Assembly: GCA_029747015.1 (NCBI GenBank)
Contig: JAKOGI010001346.1
Span: 77,001 to 141,000, forward strand
Reading direction: 5' to 3'
Source of the DNA: Carnegiea gigantea
Taxonomy: Eukaryota; Streptophyta; Magnoliopsida; Caryophyllales; Cactaceae
DNA length: 64,000 nt
Part shown: in pieces, positions 55,660-64,000 of the stretch
How the letters are laid out: every line of letters starts with the position of its first letter
Position numbering within the stretch: the first letter of the stretch is position 1
Notes under the pieces: generated by a model
Seen by the model: the letters and a program-made list of their open reading frames with translations, nothing else
Told to the model about the DNA's origin: nothing
The model's database searches: none
Translations under genes and position numbers: made by a program

Positions 55660-57218
55660 ATGCCAAATTTTAATTTCCCACAATATGAGCATGAACATTT
55701 CTGGAGCTATTTATCGCGACTTAATGATTATCGTGCTCAATTGAATCTAAATTTTCAAAAATGGAAAATTTGTGAGGCCATTGCTGTGGGTCTAAATTCT
55801 AAATCTTGAGGTTATATTGAGTCCATTTTTCTTGGAAGTGTATTAGGATTATTATCTAAAACTCAAGATGAGGTATGGGATTTCTTTGAAAAATTAGCTT
55901 GGGATACTTATGAGTTTGAACAAGCTAAAAATAATTTTGGATACCCAACTTCTGATGAGTCTGTTTTTCTTGTTAATTCTTTCCCCCATGATCATTTTAT
56001 AAACTCATATGACCCATCTTCTTTTTATACGTCTCCTGTGTTATGCGAATATTGTGACTCTTATGATCATGATACTTATAACTATCCATACCGTACTTAT
56101 GTTGATGCTACCTGTGCAAGTATGGAAAAGAAGATAAATGAATTGACTGATAAGATGATAGAGAATATGAAAGTGAGAATTGCTGAATATTCTCAATGTT
56201 TTAATCAAGTTGGGAGAATTGTAATGAGCCTCACTCTAGTTTAGGATCTCCTAAACCTGAAGTTAGTCTTTGTGATGATTTTGAACCCTTTTATTCTGCT
56301 AGGCCTAACTTGAATGAAGAGATGCCTTTGCCTAGTCTAGATCAAGAGAGTGACTTCCCTTTGTCTTTATCCCCTGCCTTGCACCTGAATTTAGCTCACC
56401 TATAGACGTCAGTGAGGATGTCCTAGTTTCTGCCGACCCACCCACCACTTTAAATGATTCTTTTGACTTTGACGAGGGTGATGAATGTGGGAACCCTAGT
56501 GAGTTAGATTTGAGCGTCACAACTGACTTTGAGCACCATGTTAGATGAGTCAGATGATACTATTTCACAGGAGTCATGTGAGGAGGAAGCTACACCCACT
56601 AGATTAGAATTTAGTGATGATATTCTTTCTATAGAATATGTATCTTTTTCATGTGGGTTTGATGTCAATGTGGGTTTGGATGTAAATCTGTGTGCTGAAT
56701 ACGAATCTTTTTCTTTTGACCCCATCCACCCTGACTTTCTTTTTGAATCTCACAAGTCTGAATCTGTTGAGTCCGAGGCTATTGTCGCTGAACATCTTGA
56801 TTTAGACCAGACCCTTACGCATATTGACCTTAAAGGACTTATGGATTTAGGACTCACTAATTTGCCTAGACCATTCATTCGTGATGATATACTTTCTAGA
56901 CTAATGACCTACTTGCTGGCTACTTACGTCTATCTATTTTCTGATTGGGCCTAACAGTTTGACAAATTGAAGAGGGCCCTCACTTGTGCTACGTTGTTGT
57001 GGTGGATGTACTCTATTTGGTGCCAACTCTTACATGTTCATTGCCTTAATTTTATTGGTAGTTGGTTTTCTGTGTTTGACAAGCTGCTTCGTGCTTTATT
57101 AAGATTTGATTTAAGTAGCGATGTTTCATTTGATATGGAGTAGCTGATGCTCTATATGCCTCTATTTGAGCGCATTTCTGGAGGCTATAGCTTAGGTGTA
57201 ATTCCGCACCTGACCTAG
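55660..57218 (+). pseudogene. Second gag-like protein with an unexplained C-terminal domain
   Basis: ATG 55660 starts MPNFNFPQYEHEHFWSYLSR. The core (EHFWSYLSRLNDYRAQ...YIESIFLGS...EVWDFFEKLAW) aligns in order with the ESFWKYFDRFKN...VESMCQGG...AWEFLEDLAEK core of the gag at 16122, and CEYCDSYDHDTYNYPY with its CSYCHALDNSLSACPY finger. Then come an acidic region (56394-56950) and a hydrophobic, Trp/Leu-rich tail (56955-57218: LLWWMYSIWCQLLHVHCL, FSVFDKLLRALLRFDLSSDV, FDME). Stops: one TGA in the core near 55807-55809, 56242-56244, 56952-56954 and one TAG in the tail; one frame change near 56.3 kb. The tail function is unknown. Confidence 0.65.
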
Positions 57219-58528
57219 TATAAACGTTTCTCTTTATCTTCTCTTTTTAATTTTGTTTTCTTTTGTATATATTTGTGGCTGTCTTTTATTTTTGTTTTGT
57301 TTTTGAGTTTAGAGTCTTGTCCTTTTTGTTTTTGAGTCATGTTTTTTTAATTTTTGTATATTTCATCTCTTTTTTGTTTTTATTTTTGTGTTTTATGCTT
57401 CTTCCGCTCCCAATGAGGATATTGTGAGCTTTAGGGGTGGGGGTGGGGGAAATTTGAAAAAAAAAATTGAAAAAGGTTTGGAAAATCTTTAAAAAAAATA
57501 AAAATTTGAAAAATTTTGAAAAATTTTAAAAATCCAAAAAGTTTCTGTTTTGTTTTTGGGGAAGCTATTCTAATCAGCTTAAATTCTCTGTCCTTTGACT
57601 ATTAACGTGTATGTAAGCATGATGTGCATGATAGGTCTCCGTCCTTAATGTGTCATTCTATGCCCTAATTATAGCCCCAATATTTCATTATCGTTGTGTG
57701 AACTAATCCCTATTTATTTTATCCTCATTGTCTTAAGGTCTTAGTTTTCCATGATCAGCTCTCCCACTTGTTTTTAACACAATTGCGTTGGTTTTTATTT
57801 GCGTTCCCCAAAAAAAAGGAAGGAACTAAAAAAATGAAAAAAATGAAAATGAAATGAAAAGAAAAAGAAAAGGAAATAAAATTTGGAATGACAAGTATCC
57901 CTTTGAGGCATGCGCTACTGGGCGTTACTCTTTGAGGCATGTGCTATCGGATGTTACCCTTTGAGGCAATACTGCTATTGAAAAAGCTTGCTTCCTATGT
58001 TAATAAGTCAATAATGTAATTTGTGTCAGTCAACTCGGATTGAATTTGATACTGGTAAGTTTAAACCCTAGGATGATGATACACATGCACACAAGCACTG
58101 GGATGGATTTCAAAGCCTTGATGAACAGTGGGGTGAAATGTCAGTGCTTTGATGTCATTCATGGGGTAGAGAGCCTTGATGAGTGCATTTTGTTTATATG
58201 CAGGCCAATATCTTTGCTACATGGGTAATTTAGTGAATTAGAATGTGTATATATCTTTCCCCAATTTTGTACATATTAATTTTTGAAAACAAAACCGGAA
58301 AAAAAAAAGTTTTTTAAGTTTCTATTTATATTTTCTTTTATAGATTTTGTGGGTACATCTTCTGCAAACCCTCACGAGACCTTACTCGTCCACTAGGGGT
58401 AACCTAGGGGTTTAAAGATCTTGTTGTGCATGCTAAGTGCAACTGTGATTCCTACGAAAGTGAGTTAGCATTTTATTTTCTTTTGCTAAGATTTTTAGTT
58501 TTGTTTTACTCGAGGATGAGCAAAACTT
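57219..58528 (+). other. 3' untranslated region shared with the 14-24 kb element
   Basis: Collinear with 21735-22824: CTCCCAATGAGGATATTG, CTAATCAGCTTAAATTC, GATGTGCATGATAGGTCTCC, the CCCTTTGAGGCA units and the CTCACGAGACCTTACTCGTCC block. Here there are three CCCTTTGAGGCA-headed units (57899-57985) where the other element has two. Confidence 0.8.
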
Positions 58529-58543
58529 AGGTGTGGGGCTATT
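58529..58543 (+). promoter_or_regulatory. Polypurine tract region
   Basis: AGGTGTGGGGCTATT directly before the LTR; one base differs from the tract at 22825-22839. Confidence 0.7.
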
Positions 58544-59765
58544 TGTTCAACCAGAAATTGTGATATCCTATCCAATTTTACTGTATAATTATTGCTCGAA
58601 ATAAATAATTAAATTTAAATTTTAATGTGTCTTTGTTTATTTTGTAGGAATTTGAGAAGTTTGAAGATTGAATGAATATTTTGGGGAAAAAAAAGAATTG
58701 AACAAATAGAGTTTAGATCAGATGAGAAAGCATAAAGAAGAAACCAGCAGAACAATTTAGTCCAGCTCTCCTAAGCCCAAGCAGAGGCCCAAACGGTCAA
58801 TCCGCTACCCATTCTCTCTCTTCCCTCTCCTCTCCCTAGCTCCGTGGGTTGGGCTCATCAATTTGCCCGTCCTTCCTGAGGCCCAGACTGAAGCCCGCCA
58901 GCCTGCTCTAGCATCTCTTCACTTAACAATCACGCCCCTTGCACGTGATTCCCAGCCCCCCATCTCCTCCCCTTCTTCTTCTTCGTTTTCTTTGTGCAGC
59001 CCCAGAACCCGAAACAGAGGCAGCCGTACCCCTCTATCTTCTTCCGCCATAATCACACATCCCTTCGTCTTCTCCAAGCGTTGTGCCATGGCATCCCTTT
59101 CTCTCCTCATTCGCTCCACCATTATTCACTATCATCAATGGGCAGTTTTCAAGCATTTGAAGGGGTTGAAGTTAACATTTTTGGGTGAGCTTTTATGAAG
59201 GCTTCAATGGTAGCGATGAAGAGGAGGGTAGCTTGAATTTCCAGATCAAAAATTGCTTTTTTTTCGTTCGTTTGAACTTTTAATAATTAGGCTTTAGTTT
59301 TTTTTTCCCTTTTCCCTCTATTTCTTTCATTCCCAAAATCAAGAACTTCAAATTGTCAATTTGGATTGTAATTCAAGTTGCAAGGAGACGAGTCATCGAG
59401 ATTTGAATCGATTTTCTTTGGGCCGTGCTTTCGATTGCTCTGCTGGGTTCATTCGTTCTCTTTCCTCTCTTTTGTTTTTTTCAAGATTTATGAAATAATT
59501 ACGACTAAGTGTTGGTGGAGTCAAATTATTTACAGTTTGGTTCTTCAATCATATTTTGGTTCATTGTCTTGGTAAGTTAGGGCCCCCCATTCCATGAATT
59601 AATATTGTCTACTAGTTTAGCAATTGCTAGAATAACTTGACCTTGGTATTGGATAATTTTAGCATTTAGTTTTAATTTGGTAATCTAATATTATAACCCA
59701 TCCCTGAGGATCGACACCTTTAAGTATTACAACGTTAAACCGTATACTTGCGGGGAATCACAACA
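58544..59765 (+). repeat. 3' LTR of the chimeric element
   Basis: 1222 bp, TGTTCAACCAG...AATCACAACA. Both ends match the LTR of the 14-24 kb element (TGTTCAACC...ATTGCTCGAAATAAAT and ...ATTACAACG...CGTATACTTGCGGG), while the middle has diverged. The frame 58863-59198 is a pyrimidine-rich R/U5 shadow like those in the other LTRs. Confidence 0.88.
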
Positions 59766-60681
59766 CCATCAAGAGGCCAGTTACAATCAAAGCAACACAA
59801 TCTAACTCCTAAACATCACAAAAGCATATAAACAGAACACGAACTTAAATACATAAAATAACAGAGAAAGAGGAGAGAAAACTTATGCTTGATTGAATTA
59901 AAGATCGAATCCACAAGCTTGAATCAAAAAATAATCATCTAATCCAACCTAATTACACTACTTTATTCAGCCCCTAATGGGGTTTGGGAGTGTGAGGAGA
60001 AACCCTAAATTGCCCCTCAAGAATCCAGAGAAGAGGCCCCCTTGTAAAGAAGCCCAAGGCGGCTTTTATCGTAAGCATTGGAGGTGGCACGGAGTGCCCA
60101 TGCCAGGTCTCTGGCATGACCTACCGAAATTTTGGTGTGGCACAGCCATGCCACCTAACACAGAGTACCCATGCCATATCTCTGGCCATGCCCTTGGAAC
60201 TTCACGCGACCTCTTCTTTATCTTGAAGGTCATCCCCATTGCCTTCCTTTCTACCAGCATCAGCAGATATCTCGTTTTCTCAATGAAAACTCTTGAAAAT
60301 ACGAAAAACCACTTTATAAGCAAAATATGACTGAAGGAGGTCAACTTAGCCCCTTTCTCATCTAAAATCAACATGAAAACTATGAGAAAAATGGATTAAA
60401 AGGGGTCTAAAATGAGGTAAAATAGAGGTTCATCATGAACTTAACACTAAGTGCCGAAACCAAGAATCTCCATACGAGGTTGAACCACCCCTTTCGCACC
60501 ACGAACTCCTAAGACTCCTACGACCACCCTACAAGAAACAAATGTTACAATGCCTCAATGTAAGTCTCTAAGACCGTTAACGCCATTGTTAACTCATCGG
60601 TAGCTAGATCCTTACAATTTGGACAAACCCCAAGGCATACCTTTGATCCTAGGTTTTGAATGAGGGTTGTACTCATGTATA
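59766..60681. other. Probable degraded LTR or leader fragment, no gene
   Basis: A purine-rich leader-like stretch, a CCCTAATGGGGTTT block and two loose copies of a CAGAGTACCCATGCCA-like phrase (60090-60200) suggest old retroelement DNA akin to 1.34-1.8 kb. Frames 59977-60330 and 60066-60374 overlap in opposite directions and lack family resemblance. Confidence 0.3.
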
Positions 60682-62114
60682 TGTAACACCCCTAAGCCCC
60701 TAGGGTCAGGAGCGTTATGTTATCTTACTTCTTACGTAATTGGTGGGATGAAACGGACAAAGTTTTGCCTATGAGCTGATCATTTCCCAAGCTAAAAGCC
60801 TTACAACAAATCCCTGTATGGAATGGAAACATATAAGTCTTCTAGAACAAGCTCAACAGCTACACACCGGAGTCCACAACTCTGCGGGACACTCGCCCAA
60901 AGCACATTAACCATAAAGTTCATTAATAGAGAAGAAAATCAAATATACAACTCAACGGTTTACACAACCGGAGTACTGGGGTTTACATCCCAAAACATAG
61001 CTAATTTCAACTAAAGACATCTAACTAATCAGATGGTTGGCTCACATAGCCATACAGAGCGACTCATAAACAATATGCATTATATGAGCTAAAAAACTTA
61101 GTTTACGACATTCACAAACTAGGAATACGTTACATTACATCGTTAAACACATGAACCTACTTCTATATGACACACATAACTCTTTTTCAAGCGGGGGTAA
61201 TCTCCAGCTCAACATAAGTAGCTTAACTTCCACTTGTCATAACAAAAGCCTGGGGAAAAAGGGGGAAGAGTAATGGGGTGAGCAACCACACACTCAATGA
61301 GAATTCCCCTATTCCTTAAAACCCAAAATAGTTGTAAGTAATAATACTAATAATAGCCATATATCACGCATTCATACTTTACTATCATATTAGGCAATCA
61401 TAGTTCCCAAGGAAAGATCACCCTCCTTAACTATCATTCCAACCACTCAACTCCATTCTAGGCCCTCAATGACCAAACTTCCCTGCTAGTAGGCATTTAG
61501 GGATATAAACAAGTATGCAACATGGACTGGATACAAAGGCCTTCAAACTCACTTTTGAAAACATAGTGACTCTCGATAAATACCAAAAATGGTTTATAAT
61601 CCACATAAACTTCTTTAAAGCTTATAATTCTTTCTAAAAGTACTCAAAACATCTAAACTGGTAAGAAAGACTTGGCAAGAAACATTCTTTCATGGAATGT
61701 GTACATTGAAAAGCTTGAATGTACGATGCATTACTAAAATGTAACTATGCTTCATTTGGAATTTCATTCAAACCATATTTAGAACACATTCATAAAATAA
61801 ATACAGGTTACGTACATTAGAAAGCTTTCTTCTTTTTTTAAAAATGCTTTGCTTAGCCTCTTGAGGCTCATGTTACTTTAAAAGAACTTTTTTTCTTTCC
61901 TGAACTGCTTAGAATGGCAAAATCCAAATGTCCTTTTTATCAGGAACTTACTTATAATGTAAAAACATCTTATTGTGCTGGCTAGGGAGGTCAACACCGC
62001 CCTTAAGTGAGATCGTCACTCTTAATCTACGTTATCCCCGGGGTATACGTACTTAATTTTTGGCCAAAACGTGTCTCAGCAGATAAACTCAAACTTCGAT
62101 ATTGTCCTATGTAG

Positions 62115-62389
62115 GGCAACAGCTCACGCTAGGATAATCAGATCCTGAGTCCAATCCTCCTCAAGGTTTTCTTATGCGTCACACATCATAACTTATTTGG
62201 GGAACAGCTCACACCAAGATAATTCATATCTTGAGTCCAGTTCCCAGGAACAGCTCACAACAAGGTAATTCATATCCTGAGTCAAGTTCCTAACATTTCT
62301 TTGGGAGGAAATAGCTCATGCCATCTTCGCGCCCAGTTTCTAGGAACAGCTCACACCAAGATAATTTATATCTTGAGTCCAATTCCTAA
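62115..62389. repeat. Tandem array of about 45-50-bp units
   Basis: Five imperfect units share GGAACAGCTCACACCAAGAT, AATTCATATCTTGAGTCCAG and TTCC, starting near 62116, 62199, 62247, 62303 and 62341. The irregular spacing comes from inserted spacers. Confidence 0.85.
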
Positions 62390-62529
62390 CCCTGGCCAAT
62401 TGCCTAGCACTTTCTTAGCCTTTAAAAATGTATTTCATTTCTCTTTTTCAAATGCTTACTTTGCTGAAAACTTACTTTTTAACAAAACGACTATAATCTT
62501 TCTAAATGCTTATAGCCCATTTTGTTTTT

Positions 62530-63175
62530 AATTTAGAAACTTCTTATAACCGTACTAACTCGTAAAACGACTTTACTTTTAACTTTAAAAGCTTCTTATA
62601 AACGTAATACGCTTACTAATTTGTAAGGTGACTTTGTTTCTAGCTTAAAAGCTTTGTATAAACGTAATTAGTTTGCTAAATTGTAAAATGATTTCGTTTT
62701 CAACTTAAAAGCTTCTTAATAAGGTAATACGTTTGTTAGTTTGTAAAACGACTTAGTTTTAAACTTACAAGCTTCTTATAAACGAAATAAGATTCGTTAA
62801 CACATAAATCGGCTTCGTAAATAACTTAAAGGCTTCTTATAAACGTAAAATGTTTACTAAGTCATAAAACGACTTAGTTTCTAATTTAAATGCTTCGTAT
62901 AAATGTAATAGGGTTGTTAAATCGTAAAACGACTTTGTTTTCAACTTAGAAGTTTCGTATAGACGTATTAAGTTTACTAAATTGTAAAATGATTCGTTTT
63001 CAACTTAGAAGCTGCATATAAATGTAATAAGGTTGCTAAATCATAAAACGACTTCGTTTTCAGCTTAAAAACTTCTTATAAATGTAAAACGATTGCTAAC
63101 TCATAAGGCGACTTCACTTTTTAGCTAAAAAGCTTCTTTTAAATGTAATACGTTTGCTAAATCGTAGATCGAAAC
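62530..63175. repeat. Minisatellite of about 60-bp units
   Basis: About eleven units of the type TAAAACGACTTCGTTTTCAA, CTTAAAAGCTTCTTATAAAC, GTAATACGTTTGCTAAATCG. The CTTCTTATA core recurs near 62538, 62591, 62652, 62711, 62771, 62831, 62891, 62950, 63010, 63070 and 63131, so the period is very regular at 60 bp. Units differ by 15-25%. Confidence 0.95.
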
Positions 63176-64000
63176 TGGTTTGAGACATAACGTGCTTAGT
63201 TAATGTTTAATTCAAACTAAGTTCGAAATCGAAACCCATTTGAGACTTAAATACTTAGTTAGCAATAAATGCAAGCTAGTTTCGTTTGAAAATTCCTTTT
63301 CAACTTGAAAAGAGGTGCTTAAGCAAATTAAGACCTTCGATTGCTTTCAAGCTCATTATTATTCAAAACTTAACTCAAAATAATTAGTTAGCGTGTAATT
63401 CAAATTAGATTCGAAATAAAAACTTCAGTTGTCATTCTATAGCTCATTTCAATTCCTTTTAAACTCAAGAAGGGGGTACAAATAAACTAAAGGCTTAAAA
63501 CGCTCCCAAGCTTTCTACTATTCAAAAGCATAAAGCACTTGGCTCATTTATGAGGCAAACATCTCTTCATAAACTTTCTATGTAAATGCTTCTTGAAACA
63601 AAACGGTTTTACTAGCTCTTAACTCGAAATTTCATAGAGATTCAAGTAAGCAAATAGCATACAAATCAGCTAAACACACAATTAGCACCTTAAGATGCTC
63701 TTTTTCAGGTTGTCTAAATTCTTTTAAATGCAAGGAGAAGTCATACACTAACCGATGCCTTAAAACATTTTTGAACTCACTTTTAGTTTACTTTTAAACT
63801 TCCTAAACCTATCAACTATTCAGTCGAGTCACTAATTGAGCAGTTCGACGGTTTAGGACCTTTTTACACTTTAAACGTCCTAACACGTGAACAAACAACT
63901 GACAAACATAAAGATATTTACAAACGTCTAAAATGAACTTTCTAAATGACCTTTTCTTTTCAAAGACGTCTAAAGTTTCAGGAATCAATCACATAACATC
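63176..64000. other. Non-coding remainder, loosely repetitive
   Basis: A further loose pair (GATCGAAAC(T/C)(G/C)(G/A)TTTGAGACATAA... near 63168 and 63226) suggests another decayed repeat next to the 60-bp array. No coding signal up to the window end. Confidence 0.4.

Larger units (their letters stand above)
53884..59765 (+). mobile_element. Chimeric Athila-like element with two gag regions and no pol
   Basis: Order: tRNA-Asp primer site, leader, a first gag (54155-55148), a T-rich segment (55260-55640), a second, divergent gag-like frame (55660-57218), a 3' untranslated region collinear with that of the 14-24 kb element, polypurine tract and 3' LTR (58544-59765). The sequence upstream of the primer site does not resemble this 3' LTR. 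No RT or integrase is present. CCATC follows the 3' LTR, but I find no matching copy upstream. This is most simply a recombinant of two related elements, or a 5' part of one element abutting the 3' part of another. Confidence 0.6.
60682..64000 (-). mobile_element. Probable long chromovirus-type LTR, reverse orientation, running off the window
   Basis: It begins TGTAACACCCCTAAGCCC, the reverse complement of a ...GGGGTGTTACA LTR end as seen in Tekay/del-like families. GTATA (60677-60681) may be a target copy. No primer site is found on the outer side, so it would be a 3' or solo LTR. More than 3.3 kb without coding signal and with two internal tandem arrays fits the large LTRs of this group. 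The other end is outside the window. Confidence 0.5.

Noticed and set aside
60823..62531. Short plus-strand frames (60823-61014, 62301-62531)
   Set aside because: They lie in repeat-rich LTR-like DNA, one across a tandem array, with no family resemblance.
1..64000. CRISPR array, bacterial operons, riboswitches, rRNA or tRNA genes
   Set aside because: No direct-repeat/spacer pattern, no bacterial-type gene packing and no cloverleaf-like segment with A and B boxes was seen. Tandem arrays present have no unique spacers.

Overview
The window looks like heterochromatic, AT-rich nuclear DNA of a flowering plant, probably a eudicot. I judge this from plant-type Ty3/gypsy lineages (Athila-like, Tat/Retand-like and two chromovirus types), a plant L1 LINE carrying an RNase H domain, an RTE LINE tail and hAT/Mutator-like small transposons. 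I found no convincing intact host gene, no tRNA or rRNA gene and no CRISPR-like array. Almost all recognisable coding sequence belongs to decayed mobile elements.

Layout. 1-7.7 kb: an (ATT)n microsatellite, a fossil chromovirus pol on the + strand (about 1.88-3.57 kb), a possible chromovirus LTR on the - strand (from 4397) and a 104-bp tandem duplication. 7712-9455: a solo LTR of a Tat-like family, flanked by a near-perfect 5-bp duplication. 9.5-14 kb: poorly resolved, with a possible copia end, an LTR-like promoter and a compound microsatellite. 14005-23972: an Athila-like element, structurally complete (LTRs, tRNA-Asp-type primer site, gag-pol, polypurine tract, CATAA target duplication) but dead. 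24.1-24.45 kb: a GTCAAAA/TTTTGACG-rich stretch resembling a CACTA subterminal region. 25323-34366: a - strand Tat-like element without pol. It has tRNA-Arg-type PBS, a gag zinc-finger relic and tandem arrays in both untranslated ends; its 5' LTR is truncated. 34.37-34.87 kb: a short unrecognised segment with a 34-bp direct repeat. 34873-40862: an L1 LINE (ORF1, ORF2, AAAT tail). 41122-41662: a hAT-like MITE. 42794-43567: a 5'-truncated RTE LINE.

44154-50618 is a DNA transposon with long imperfect terminal inverted repeats (Mutator-like is the best guess). It was split by a Reina-like chromovirus (44491-49591, TSD GAAAC, LTRs about 96% identical) inserted on the - strand. About 52.5-59.77 kb looks chimeric: the 5' LTR and first gag are of one Athila-like family, while a second divergent gag, the 3' UTR and the 3' LTR are of the family of the 14-24 kb element. 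From 60682 to the window end lies a probable long chromovirus LTR on the - strand with two internal tandem arrays (about 45-50 bp and 60 bp units).

The window is best read as a record of nested insertion, solo-LTR formation, recombination and mutational decay. The most unusual objects are the chimeric two-gag element with its unexplained C-terminal domain, the pol-less Tat-like element with three separate tandem arrays, and a possible captured exon inside the TIR element.
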